From Baffinella frigidus (lineage: Eukaryota; Cryptophyceae; Cryptomonadales; Baffinellaceae), in NCBI GenBank assembly GCA_026770585.1, contig MU647272.1, positions 3,639 to 20,643 on the forward strand: DNA of 17,005 nucleotides. Direction: 5' to 3'. This document shows, piece after piece, positions 7,069 to 14,185 of the stretch (positions are counted from its first letter, which is position 1; every line of letters begins with the position of its first letter). The notes below the pieces were generated by a model. That model made no database searches, was not told the origin of the DNA, and worked only from the letters and a program-made list of their open reading frames with translations. The translations under genes and the position numbers were made by a program.

Positions 7069-7240
7069 GGTGCGCCGTATAGCTACCCGAAATAGCTACC
7101 CGAAAACCCTAACACCCGAAACTGCAAACCCCCGAAAAAGCGGCGCAGCCACCCGAAACCCTATGCCCGAAACCGCGGCGCATCTAATCCGAAACCCTCA
7201 AACCCGAAACCCTAAACCCGAAACCCGATACCCTAAGCAG

Positions 7241-7296
7241 GCGCTGCTGGATCTCACGAGCACCTGCCGAGGCTACCTCCTGACGGAGATCCGTGT
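7241..7296 (+). pseudogene. 5'-edge copy of exon E7
   Basis: CTAAGCAG then GCGCTGCTGGATCTCACGAG and on to GGAGATCCG: encodes ALLDLTST with an inserted CRG, then GYLLTEIR. It matches the first half of E7, with the acceptor kept and the second half missing. Confidence 0.7.
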
Positions 7297-7304
7297 TACG
7301 GGGA

Positions 7305-7390
7305 CTCAGTTGCTTTACAGTCAGGCCTCAGTTACTTTACAGTAAAGTAACTGACCCAACTTTACAGTCAAGTAACTGACTCCGTTGAGT
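7305..7390. repeat. CAGTTACTTTACAG palindromic repeat cluster
   Basis: Several copies of TCAGTTACTTTACAG in both orientations. The best is a 25-bp near-perfect palindrome at 7329-7353 (CAGTTACTTTAC, one centre base, AGTAAAGTAACTG-like). It lies between the E7 edge copy and E7. Confidence 0.75.
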
Positions 7391-7420
7391 CAACCGTAAA
7401 CCCCAACCCCCCCCCAACAG

Positions 7421-7503
7421 GCGCTGCTGGACCTAACGAGCACAGGCTACCTGCCGTCGGAGATCGGGGCGCAGCACCTCTGGCTCTCCAACGACTCTAT
7501 CAA
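7421..7503 (+). CDS. Exon E7 of kinase-like gene: catalytic-loop position, degenerate
   Basis: CAACAG precedes; 27 codons plus AA overhang before GTCCGA: ALLDLTSTGYLPSEI then GAQHLWLSNDSI. With E8 the junction codon is AAG (Lys170). The segment lines up gap-free with the kinase catalytic loop [21 protein letters not shown]. HRD corresponds to P154-S155-E156, the loop Lys to Gly158 and the loop Asn to His161, while the hydrophobic scaffold (I, LWL) and the final IK are kept. This is the central evidence for a pseudokinase. Confidence 0.72.
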
Positions 7504-7529
7504 GTCCGAAACCCCACACCCTAAACCCC

Positions 7530-7691
7530 TACATCCGGTTGTGGTTTTCGGTTTCCCCAATCCCTGGTTCGGGTTTCGGGTTTCCTGAACCCGGTTTCGG
7601 GTTTCGGGTTTCGGGTTTATGGTGCAGGGTTTAGGGTTTCGTTTATGGTGTAGGGTTGAGGGTTTCGGATTTAGGGTTTAGGGTTTAGGGT
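7530..7691. repeat. Inverted (G-rich strand) TTTAGGG/TTTCGGG block
   Basis: The repeat switches from C-rich to G-rich on the plus strand (GGGTTTCGGGTTTCGGGTTT, TTTAGGG). Similar flips occur at about 7765-7825, 8005-8055, 10595-10675, 14605-14645 and 16540-16800. Next to C-rich tracts they can form long intron hairpins. Confidence 0.85.
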
Positions 7692-8089
7692 GAGATCGGG
7701 GCGCAGCACCTCTGGCTCTCCAACGACTCCATCAAGTCCGAAACCCGAAACCCTAAACCCCAAACCCGGTTTCGTGTTTCAGATTTCGGGTTGAGGGTTG
7801 AGGGTTGAGGGTTCAGGGTTCAGGGCACCTCTGGCTCTCCAACGACTCCATCATTTCAAACCCCAAACCTCCTTTCTAGTTCACCCCCCCCCGGGGGGTT
7901 CAGGGGGTTCGGGTTCGGGGTTAGCAGCACCGCTGCCTCTCGTCACGACTCCATCAACTTCGGACCCTAAACCCTAAACCCCAAACCCGGTTTCGTGTTT
8001 CAGATTTCGGGTTCAGGGTTCAGGGTTCAGGGTTCAGGGTTCAGGGTTGAGGGATTTGGGCAGCTCTGGCTCTCCAACGACTCCATCAA
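7692..8089 (+). pseudogene. Four 3'-edge copies of exon E7 in intron 7
   Basis: Copies at 7692-7735 (EIGAQHLWLSNDSI with donor AAGTCCGA kept), 7825-7853, 7924-7955 (degraded) and 8060-8089. Only the first keeps GT after ATCAA; the others read ATCATT, ATCAAC and ATCAAT. Each copy follows a G-rich repeat tract. Confidence 0.75.
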
Positions 8090-8249
8090 TTCCGAAACCC
8101 GAAACCCGTGAACCCTAGACCCGAGACCCTAAAGCCTCACCCCTACCCCCGAAACCCAACACCCGAAACCCGAAGCCCGAAACCCTCAACCAAAACTGAA
8201 CCCCCTCAACCCTCAACCCTCAACCCCTCAACCCGAAACCCGGAACCAG

Positions 8250-8303
8250 GTTCGGGCCGACGTACCACTTCACGTGGGTCCCTTCTGACCATTCTCGCAT
8301 TGC
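8250..8303 (+). pseudogene. 5'-edge copy of exon E8
   Basis: AACCAG then GTTCGGGCCGACGTACCACT and on: FGPTYHFTWVPSDHSR, the same as E8 up to the Gln-to-His change, then diverges. Acceptor kept, no matching donor. Confidence 0.75.
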
Positions 8304-8414
8304 CGTGTGCTTTGTTTGACAATGAAGCCCTCTGTTTGACCATCAAGCCTCTGCAGCGCGAACCCGAAACCCGAAACCCTGAACCCAAGGCCTGAAACCG
8401 AAACCCGGAACCAG

Positions 8415-8481
8415 GTTCGGGCCGACGTATCACTTCACATGGGTCCCGTCCGACCAGTCACGCGAGCAGCACATCTCTCAC
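8415..8481 (+). CDS. Exon E8 of kinase-like gene: DFG position
   Basis: AACCAG precedes and GTCTCT follows; one base plus 22 codons: FGPTYHFTWVPSDQ then SREQHISH, ending in phase 0. Continuing the E7 alignment (IKF-GPTY for IKLTDFG), the DFG positions hold P173-T174-Y175, so the metal-binding Asp is absent. The rest would be the start of the activation segment. One 5'-edge copy precedes it; two further copies follow, one interrupted by a foldback element. Confidence 0.68.
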
Positions 8482-8559
8482 GTCTCTCCCAAACCCTAAC
8501 CCCTACACTGAATGAGAACCTTCCCCCGAAGGAAATGGCTCAAGCCCCAGCCTCGATTT

Positions 8560-8796
8560 GAGCCACTTGGAAAATCACATTGGTCCCGTCTGCCCAGCCT
8601 CGTTACGGAAGCGTCCAGCCCTGAAACCTGTTTTTGGACCTGAAGCGGATCAAACCGCCTCTACCGCAACCCCTTTTTTGATTTCGTACCCCCCTTTTAG
8701 ACTTTTTTTGGAGCGTAGAGGCGATTTGAGCCGCTTCAGGGCCCAGAGAAGCGTCCAGAGCTCGACGCTTGCGAAACTAAGCCCACATCTCTCACG
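8560..8796 (+). pseudogene. E8 copy interrupted by a foldback element
   Basis: The left part, GCCACTTGGAAAATCACATT then GGTCCCGTCTGCCCAG, and the right part, CACATCTCTCACGTAAC, are the two halves of an E8 copy. The piece between them (about 8598-8783) is an unrelated hairpin element. The copy is dead but keeps a donor-like GTAACT after TCTCAC. Confidence 0.65.
8598..8783. mobile_element. Foldback element, family F2, inserted in an E8 copy
   Basis: The ends pair imperfectly: CTCGTTACGGAAGCGTC against GACGCTTGCGAAACTAAG, and inside them GGACCTGAAGCGGATCAAAC against GATTTGAGCCGCTTCAGGG. The centre is T-rich. A truncated relative lies at 10105-10180. No ORF of note. The clean interruption of an exon copy supports insertion as a mobile unit. 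Confidence 0.65.
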
Positions 8797-8927
8797 TAAC
8801 TCATCAACCCAGGGCTGAGCGTTTCGTGTTTGGGGTTTGGGGACATAAGACTCTGGCCGGCCCGGGTTTTCTCAATAACTCCCGATGATTTTCGGGGTTC
8901 GATGGTCAAATTTGATGGGTAAATTTG

Positions 8928-8984
8928 ACCACTTCACGTGAAGTGTCCCGTCTGACCAGTCGCGGGAGCTGCACATCTCTCACG
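8928..8984 (+). pseudogene. 3'-edge copy of exon E8
   Basis: CACTTCACGTG then GTCCCGTCTGACCAGTCGCG to CACATCTCTCACG: matches the second half of E8 with substitutions (TGG to TGA). The donor GT has become CT. Confidence 0.65.
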
Positions 8985-9267
8985 CTCCCACACCCTAACC
9001 CCTATACCTTAAACCCTAAACCCTAAACCCCAAACCCCAAACCCCAAACCCCAAACCCCAAACCCCAAACCCCAAACCCTAACCCCTCAACCCCAAACCC
9101 CAAACCCTAAACCCCAAACCCTAACCTCTAACCCCTAAACCGTTGAAGATGATTCGTGAAAACGTGAACCCCTCGCGCGCAGCTTCTGCAGAAACCCCTT
9201 AACCCCGAAACCCTTAACCCTTAACCCTTAACCCTAACCCCTAACCCCATCCCCGAAATGATGGCAG
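8985..9267. repeat. Intron 8: pure CCCCAAA tract and mixed repeat
   Basis: About eight consecutive CCCCAAA units at 9024-9080. A short island at 9141-9190 (AAGATGATTCGTGAAAAC then GTGAAC) could be a micro-exon, unsupported. A 5'-edge copy of E9 (CGCAG then CTTCTGCAG) ends it at 9183-9191. Confidence 0.8.
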
Positions 9268-9318
9268 CTTCTGCAACAGCTCGGAGGCCTGATCGAGCAG
9301 CTCGCTGGGACGCCCAAG
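9268..9318 (+). CDS. Exon E9 of kinase-like gene: activation loop
   Basis: ATGGCAG precedes and GTGAGC, a canonical donor, follows; 51 nt, 17 codons, phase 0 on both sides: LLQQLGGLIEQLAGTPK. The ending AGTPK matches the VGTPEY loop before the APE motif of kinases. Thr207 of this GTP could correspond to the P+1-loop Thr, but with the catalytic residues gone its role is open. Confidence 0.62.
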
Positions 9319-9324
9319 GTGAGC

Positions 9325-9428
9325 GTGACAATTCCCGCTGTTGCTGACAATTCCCGCTGTTGCTTTACAACGGTGACAATTCCCGCTGTTGCTTTACACC
9401 GGTGACAATTCCCGCTGTTGCTTTACAA
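9325..9428. repeat. 29-bp minisatellite, about four units
   Basis: GTGACAATTCCCGCTGTTGC followed by TTTACACCG repeats head to tail; the first unit lacks the last 9 bp. It begins within the donor region of E9 (GTGAGCGTGACA), so the intron start itself was amplified. Confidence 0.85.
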
Positions 9429-9521
9429 AGAGGGTTGCTTGACACACAGGACTGTTTTACAACACCGGTCACGCCATCCGTCAGTTCCCACGGGCGTAGG
9501 GGTATGCCCCCATCTTGCAGC

Positions 9522-9545
9522 GCCTGCCGTTCTGGGTGTCGCTCG
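9522..9545 (+). pseudogene. Upstream copy of exon E10
   Basis: ATCTTGCAG then CGCCTGCCGTTCTGG and GTGTCGCTC, followed by GTACCC: RLPFWVSL, phase 0 on both sides. It resembles the start of E10 (RLPWVS) with one extra codon. It could itself be an alternative exon. Confidence 0.45.
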
Positions 9546-9559
9546 TACCCATCTTGCAG

Positions 9560-9593
9560 CGACTGCCTTGGGTGTCCCAGCCAGAACTTAAGG
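9560..9593 (+). CDS. Exon E10 of kinase-like gene: APE position
   Basis: CTTGCAG precedes and GTTTCG follows; 11 codons plus one base: RLPWVSQPELK. Read after AGTPK it gives GTPK-RLPWVSQPEL, where W-V-S-Q-P-E-L matches the kinase Y-M-A-P-E-L box (Ala to Gln). The one-base overhang plus the two leading bases of E11 gives a Val codon. This exon was picked over its neighbours because of phase and the PE motif. A further degraded copy with the same acceptor is at about 9780-9806. Confidence 0.5.
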
Positions 9594-9596
9594 GTT

Positions 9597-9650
9597 TCGA
9601 ACCTGCTGGGGACCACATGAGCCTACTCGCCACTTGAGGGTACTCGCCAC
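9597..9650. repeat. Inverted, permuted partner of 10241-10300
   Basis: TTCGAACCTGCTGGGGACCA then CATGAGCCTACTCGCCACTT recurs on the opposite strand near 10241-10300, with the two halves in swapped order. The swap fits origin from a head-to-tail repeat or a circle. Confidence 0.7.
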
Positions 9651-9853
9651 TGTCGCTACCGACTGTCGCTACCCCCCTCAGTCGCTACCTTGGGCGTCCC
9701 AGCGTACCTTGGGTGTCCCAGCGAGCTGCTCAGGCAACATCTTGCAGCGACGGCAACATCTTGTCGCGGCAACATCTTGCAGCGACTGCCGTTCTGCCTG
9801 TCGCTCGTTGGAGATTTGAATGCGAGTGTTGCCATTTTGCATTTTGTTTCAAG

Positions 9854-9925
9854 TTGTGAGGAGGCTAGTACTTGACGTGCGACTGCACTCCACCTTGACC
9901 TTGACCCGCGACACATTGCGCGCTT
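9854..9925 (+). CDS. Exon E11 of kinase-like gene: alphaF region
   Basis: A T-rich stretch ending TTTCAAG precedes and GTACGG follows. Two bases, 23 codons and one base: VRRLVLDVRLHSTLTL then TRDTLRA. D228-V-R-L-H-S lines up with the kinase DxWSxG motif; TLTLTRDTLRA then leads into FFPDAK of E12 with nearly the spacing seen between DVWSLG and PF in kinases. With E12 the junction codon is TGG (Trp245). Donor-like copies of GTACGGAGTT follow at about 9979-10000. Confidence 0.5.
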
Positions 9926-10284
9926 GTACGGAGTTATGCAGGGGGGAGGCGCTATTTATAGAGGGGGGGGGACGGAGTTTGTACGGAGTTTTTTTTATAA
10001 ACGGAGTTGGTAGATAATCAGAGTTTTCACATCAACGGCGAAGACATCCACACACGAAGCCCTTCCCCATCCCTCAACCCTCAACCCCAAACCCCAAACC
10101 CAAACTCGTTACGGAAGCGTCGAGCTCTGTTCACTTTTTGGGACCTGAAGCGGATCAAATCCCCTCTTCACTCACCCCTTTTCCAACCCGAAACCCGAAA
10201 CCCAAAACAGGACCGGATCGACAAAAACGGAGGCCCGGAGGCACTGTGGTCCCCAGCAGGTTCGAAACCCCTATCCCTCAAGTG
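9926..10284. other. Intron 11, first part: donor copies, G-runs, F2 fragment
   Basis: TTGTACGGAGTT from the E11 donor recurs near 9978. A run of G lies at about 9963-9972. A truncated foldback F2 copy (CTCGTTACGGAAGCGTC to GAAGCGGATCAAATC) spans 10105-10180. The inverted partner of 9597-9650 starts at 10241. No exon recognised; an open stretch near 10017-10065 has no splice support. Confidence 0.5.
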
Positions 10285-10440
10285 GCGAGTAGGCTCATAC
10301 GCCCTACCGTAGGCCTCTAGGCGAGTAGGCTCATACGCCTTACTGTAGGCCTCTAGGCCAGTAGGCTCGTACGCCCTACCGTAGCCCTCTAGGCGAGTAG
10401 GCTCATACGCCCTACTGTAGGGCCCTACTGTAGGGCCCTA
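10285..10440. repeat. 36-bp minisatellite, about four units
   Basis: GCGAGTAGGCTCATACGCCC then TACCGTAGGCCTCTAG repeats at 10285, 10321, 10357 and 10393. The last unit passes into palindromic CCCTACTGTAGGG words. Confidence 0.9.
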
Positions 10441-10460
10441 GGACTTGCCTACGATCTCTA

Positions 10461-10480
10461 TGCGGTCAAATTTGACCGCA
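10461..10480. repeat. Perfect 20-bp palindrome
   Basis: TGCGGTCAAATTTGACCGCA reads the same on both strands. A related broken form (GGTCAAATTTG...AAATTTGACC) lies at about 8905-8931 next to an E8 edge copy. Confidence 0.8.
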
Positions 10481-10534
10481 TCGCCACTTGAGGGATACGT
10501 GACCTGGCGTGGACCCACGGTTTTTTTCAAATCA

Positions 10535-10665
10535 AAAGAACCTTGTTTGGTGACCTGGCGTAGGGTACTTTGTCCAAATAAGGTTCTTTATGTTTAGGGT
10601 TTAGGGTTTAGGAGGGTACCTTGTCCAAATATGGTTCTTTATGTTTAGGGTTGAGGGGTTGGAGT
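10535..10665. repeat. Inverted and direct repeats with AAGGTTCTTTATG
   Basis: CAAAAGAACCTTGTTTGG at 10535 is the near reverse complement of CCAAATAAGGTTCTTTATG at about 10573. The latter recurs at about 10624, each time followed by TTTAGGGTT repeat. So one tandem pair and one hairpin overlap here. Confidence 0.7.
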
Positions 10666-10680
10666 TTAGGGTTACGCGTA

Positions 10681-10827
10681 TCCACACAGCGGGCTGCGAA
10701 GGGAAAATGTGTTCAACTCCAAGCCATTTCCTGCTACCTTATCTGTAGGAACCCCCTCAATGTCCCTACGGATTGCCTACCGTAGGGTCAGGGTGATCCG
10801 AAATCCCTTCAAAGTCCGCTGTGTGGA
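10681..10827. mobile_element. Short element with terminal inverted repeats
   Basis: The left end TCCACACAGCGG...GAAGGG and the right end (reverse complement TCCACACAGCGG...GAAGGG) are inverted repeats of about 22 bp with three mismatches; total length 147 bp. The interior has CCCTACGG and CCGTAGGG words in opposite orientation. No coding capacity. Flanking bases include TA on both sides, but a target duplication is not certain. Confidence 0.6.
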
Positions 10828-10898
10828 CTAAACCCTAAACCCTAACCCCCAAATTCTAAACCCTGAACCCTGAACCCTAAAACCTCAACCCCACACAG

Positions 10899-11212
10899 GA
10901 TTCTTCCCGTACGCGAAATACAACACGCTGGCTGCCGCGCTGTGGCCCCTCCACTGTCCTCGTTTGCAGTAATGTTTTTCTATGTACCGCGAAACACGCT
11001 TTCAGCAAGAAACGCTGATGCGCGCCCTAACAGGGTTCTTCCCGGACGCGAAGTACAACACGCTGGCGGCCGCGCTGTGACCCCTGCACTTAGTTCTATC
11101 TGTACCACGAAACAGCACGCGAAAGGTCGCAACTTATTGACCTGACGTGGCCCCGCGCATCCGAACAGGGTTCTTCCCGGACGCGAAATGCAACACGCTG
11201 GCTACCGCGCCA
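10899..11212 (+). pseudogene. Three 5'-edge copies of exon E12
   Basis: Copies start after CACAG or AACAG at 10899, 11034 and 11169 and read FFPYAKYNTLAAALWPL, FFPDAKYNTLAAAL-stop (TGG to TGA) and FFPDAKCNTLATAP. All lack the 3' end of E12. The first lacks an interior stop and could in principle be used, but has no donor. Confidence 0.78.
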
Positions 11213-11381
11213 TGCCCCCCCCCCCGTTTCGTGTCAAAAGTGTTATATACGTTTAAACCCTGAATACCCAACGTCAAAAGGGTTATATACGTTTAACCCT
11301 AACCCTGAATTCCTTGCGCACACCAAGGGCTCAAAAGGCTGCCGCCAGACAGGTATACGTCTAACCCTGAATGATATACAG

Positions 11382-11461
11382 GGTTCTTCCCGGACGCGAA
11401 GTACAACACGCTGGCAGCCGCGCTGTGGCCTCTGCGGTACAACGTCGGGCATCCCAGCCAG
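11382..11461 (+). CDS. Exon E12 of kinase-like gene: alphaF-alphaH
   Basis: ATACAG precedes and GTCTCT follows; two bases plus 26 codons: FFPDAKYNTLAAALWPL then RYNVGHPSQ, ending in phase 0. FFPDAK follows the alphaF helix as PFxDxx does in kinases (MAP2K proteins have a similar PDAK-type stretch); NTLAAAL would be alphaG. Three 5'-edge copies precede and three 3'-edge copies follow. Confidence 0.65.
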
Positions 11462-11561
11462 GTCTCTCGCCCCAACCTCTCAACCCTTAACCCTGATTCC
11501 TGAACCTTCAACCCTCAACCCTCGACCCTACACCCTGAACCCTACACCTGAACGGCTTACC

Positions 11562-11815
11562 CCTGTGGGACAGCCCAGCCAGGTCTGTCTCCGCAACCTC
11601 TCAAGGCCACGGTTGGTACGCTGTGGCCCCTCCGATATTCTGTAGGACAGCCCAGCCAGGTATATCCCCCTCAGAAATCACGAGATTTCTGGTGATTTCC
11701 CGGCTAGGTGTTGCCCTAACCCTAAACCCTGAACCCTGAACCCTGGACCCTGAACACCCCCTCTCGCTCGCTCTCTCTCGCTCCCTCTTTCTCGCCAGGA
11801 CAGCCCAGGCAGGCA
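11562..11815 (+). pseudogene. Three 3'-edge copies of exon E12
   Basis: GGGACAGCCCAGCCAG followed by GTCTGT (ending 11582), TGTGGCCCCTCCGATATTCT then GACAGCCCAGCCAG with GTATAT (ending about 11659), and GACAGCCCAGGCAG with GCATAC (ending about 11811). They match the GHPSQ end of E12 plus donor. Confidence 0.65.
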
Positions 11816-11895
11816 TACCCCCCTCAGAAAGCAGGAGAGTGCTCTCGCCCCTCAACACCATAGTCTCAACCTTCCTGCGCAGCTAACCGCAGATG

Positions 11896-11995
11896 ACGTA
11901 TCGCTTGTCAACTTTGATGACCGCAGTTGACTTAACACGTGTCAGTTGACTTATCACTTGTCAGTTGACTTATCGCTTGTCAACTTTGATGCAAA
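11896..11995. repeat. 18-19-bp repeat with CTTGTCAGTTGACTTATC
   Basis: Four to five units of TATCACTTGTCAGTTGACT, in places changed to CAACTTTGATG. It lies in intron 12 before E13. Confidence 0.7.
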
Positions 11996-12043
11996 GCGGA
12001 CGAAACCCTGCACCCCGAACCCTCACCCTAAACCCGCAACTAG

Positions 12044-12141
12044 GTGACATCGCTGATGGCGGCGTGCAACGCGCCGGGTACGACGATCGAGGACCTCCTC
12101 CAGCACGACTTCATCCACCACTTCTCCCATCTTCCTCTCGG
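12044..12141 (+). CDS. Exon E13 of kinase-like gene: subdomain XI
   Basis: AACTAG precedes and GTCCGT follows; 32 codons plus GG: VTSLMAACNAPGTTIEDLLQ then HDFIHHFSHLPL. T-I-E-D-L-L-Q-H-D-F-I-H-H-F-S matches the kinase C-terminal motif RPTAEELLQHPFIRRFS closely; the invariant Arg position holds Gly283. The GG overhang plus the C of E14 makes a Gly codon. Two 3'-edge copies follow with flanking intron. Together with E6 this is the firmest kinase signature. Confidence 0.75.
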
Positions 12142-12460
12142 GTCCGTTCCCTTTACAATTAGCGAGCCAGACCTTGAACACCATCATTTACGTTTTTTGT
12201 TAATTAGTGATTTAATAAAATAAATAATTTAGTCGATGGATGACCTCCTCCAGCACGACTTGATCCACATTCCACTTCTCCCATCTCACCCTCGGGTGCG
12301 CTTCCTTAACGATGCGACCTTTATTACACCCATCATTTATGGTTTGTAAATAAACAATAACAATGTAATATAAATTTGTAAATACGTAAGAGGGATCTTT
12401 GTTATTATGATTGATGACCTTGTCTTGCACGACTTCATCCACCACAAATCCCAACCCCCA
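12142..12460. repeat. Intron 13: AT-rich segment with two 3'-edge copies of E13
   Basis: E13 3'-part copies at 12237-12296 (DDLLQHDLIH) and 12413-12452 (DDLVLHDFIHH), each followed by sequence like the true intron start (ACACCATCATTTACG and ACCCATCATTTATGG). The AT-rich stretches TTAATTAGTGATTTAATAAA and TAAATTTGTAAATACG are unlike the rest of the window. So about 180 bp of exon end plus intron start was duplicated in tandem. Confidence 0.75.
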
Positions 12461-12488
12461 ACCCCTAAAACTCAAACCCTCCGCGCAG

Positions 12489-12715
12489 CACTGTGTACCA
12501 GTACCAGCAAACCCTCAAACCCCAAACCCCAAACCCCAAACCCTAAACCTTAAACCCTGAACCCCAAACACCAAACCATACTCGCAGTGCTGTGTACCAG
12601 TACCAGCAAATCCCCAATCCCCAACCCCCAAACCCTCAACCCCAAACCCCAAACCCTCCGCAACAGGGCGGAGTACCGATACCAGCAAACGCAAGGAGAG
12701 TACGAGCGATTCAAC
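12489..12715 (+). pseudogene. Three 5'-edge copies of exon E14
   Basis: After GCAG or ACAG at 12489, 12588 and 12667: TVYQYQQ, AVYQYQQ and AEYRYQQTQGEYERFN. Spacing is by CCCCAAA repeat. The third copy is the longest and most diverged, with changes that keep the frame, so it may be an alternative exon. None has a convincing donor. Confidence 0.72.
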
Positions 12716-12809
12716 TCTAAACCCGAAACCCGAAACTCTAACCCCAAACCCCAAACCTGAAACCCGAAACCCCAACCCCCAAACCCTAAAACCCGAACCC
12801 TCCACGCAG

Positions 12810-12873
12810 CGCTGTGTACCAGTACCAACAAACCCAAGGAGAGTACGAGCGTTTCAAAATCGCGCGCTCCCAC
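12810..12873 (+). CDS. Exon E14 of kinase-like gene: after the kinase domain
   Basis: CACGCAG precedes and GTAAAC follows; one base plus 21 codons: AVYQYQQTQGEYERFKIARS then H, ending in phase 0. Charged and Gln/Tyr-rich; no family recognised. Follows directly on subdomain XI, so it begins the C-terminal tail. Confidence 0.6.
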
Positions 12874-13125
12874 GTAAACCCCAAACCCCAAACTCTGAAC
12901 CTTAAACCCCAAACCTCAAACCCCAAACCCCAAACCCGAAACCCGAAACCCAAAACCCGAAACCATAAACCAGTAACCCCAAACCCCAAACCCCAAACCC
13001 CAAACCCTAAACTCCAAACCCTGAACCCTAAGCCCGGAACCCTGAACGCTAGACGCTAAACCTTAAACCCTAGACCCTTAACCCTCCTTCCGAAAGCGTA
13101 AACCTTAATCCCGAATCCCGAACCC

Positions 13126-13192
<67 letters not shown>

Positions 13193-13195
13193 ACC
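13126..13195. repeat. Homogeneous CCCTCAA array
   Basis: About ten identical CCCTCAA heptamers, flanked by CCCTAAA-type variants. It is the purest array of a non-telomeric variant on this strand; the reverse complement type (GGGTTGA) forms the array at the window's right end. Confidence 0.92.
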
Positions 13196-13316
13196 ATACG
13201 CCCTGAACCCTAAACCCTAAACCCTAAACCCCAGAGCTTAAACCCTAGAGCCTGAACCCTGAATGCTAAACCCCCGAGCGTAGAGTCTAGAGCCTAAACC
13301 CGAAACCCGAACTCAG

Positions 13317-13365
13317 GTGGACGTTGGGATGGACGACGGCGAGAGGGGGACGCGCGGGAACCCTG
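13317..13365 (+). pseudogene. 5'-edge copy of exon E15
   Basis: ACTCAG then GTGGACGTTGGGATGGACGA and CGGCGAGAGGGGG: VDVGMDDGERG, the same start as E15, continuing TRG without a donor. Confidence 0.7.
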
Positions 13366-13493
13366 AATACTCAGAGCCCTGAACACTAAACCCTGATTCT
13401 GACGTGTAAGGAAACTTCCTGAAAAGCCAGGGAGGGGGCTCTCTCATGACCCCAGACCCTAACCTAAACCCTGAACTCGAACCCCGAGATCAG

Positions 13494-13527
13494 GTGGACG
13501 TAGGGATGGACGATGGCGGGAGGGGGG
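13494..13527 (+). CDS. Exon E15 of kinase-like gene
   Basis: ATCAG precedes and GTCGGC follows a run of G; 11 codons plus G: VDVGMDDGGRG. Short, acidic then Gly-rich. Enters in phase 0 from E14 and gives one base to E16. Three copies of its 3' edge plus intron start follow at 13703, 13936 and 14135. Confidence 0.5.
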
Positions 13528-14185
13528 GTCGGCGCCACCGTCGCCACAAGGGCCAACGCCGGTGCCGTACCCAAACCTTTTGTAACACATTTTCGTATGA
13601 AATGTTTCGTTTTGGTACATGTTTTTTTCGATTGGGTACAAAACGTTTCGTTTTGGTATAAAAGTTTTTCGTGCAAAAGGTTTTGTAAAAAGTTTTGCAT
13701 CCGGGAGGGGGGGACGGCGCCACCGCCGCCACAAGGGCCTGCGCCGGTGCCAAACCAGTTTTTTTATCATAGACGTTTCGTGTAGGTCCAAAACGTTATG
13801 ACACGCCGGTGCCGAACCGCACCATTTCATAAATCCGTTTCGCACCACACCGTTTTGTAAACCGGTTTGTACATTTTGTTTTGGTATCAAACGTCTTGTC
13901 TAAAACGTTTTGGTACATAACGTTTTGTATAAGGAGGGGGGGGCGGCGCCACCGTCGCCACACGGGCCTGCGCTCGTGCCGAACCAGACTCATAAACCCT
14001 AAATCCAATTCCCTGAAGCACATCATTTAATAGATTCGTTTCGTACACACTTTTTGGTATTCCGATTTTCCCTTTTTGTTTTGGTGTCAAAACGTTTTGT
14101 ATAAAATATTTTTTTGGTACAAAACGTTTTGTATAAGGGGGGGCGCCCGCCACCGTCGCCACAAGAGTGTTGTCTGGTGTCGAAC
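13523..14185. repeat. About 200-bp tandem repeat: E15 3' edge plus AACGTTTTG spacer
   Basis: GGAGGGGGGG, CGGCGCCACCG, CGCCACAAGGGCCTGCGCCG recur four times (about 13523, 13703, 13936, 14135). The spacers between are T-rich and built from GTACAAAACGTTTTGTATAA-like, partly palindromic words. Predicted peptides here are by-products of this repeat. The first copy is the real E15 end. Confidence 0.8.

Noticed and set aside
9141-9190. Micro-exon reading MIREN before E9
   Set aside because: It has AG and GT borders and would fit phase, but with 15 nt this is expected by chance and the kinase alignment does not need it.
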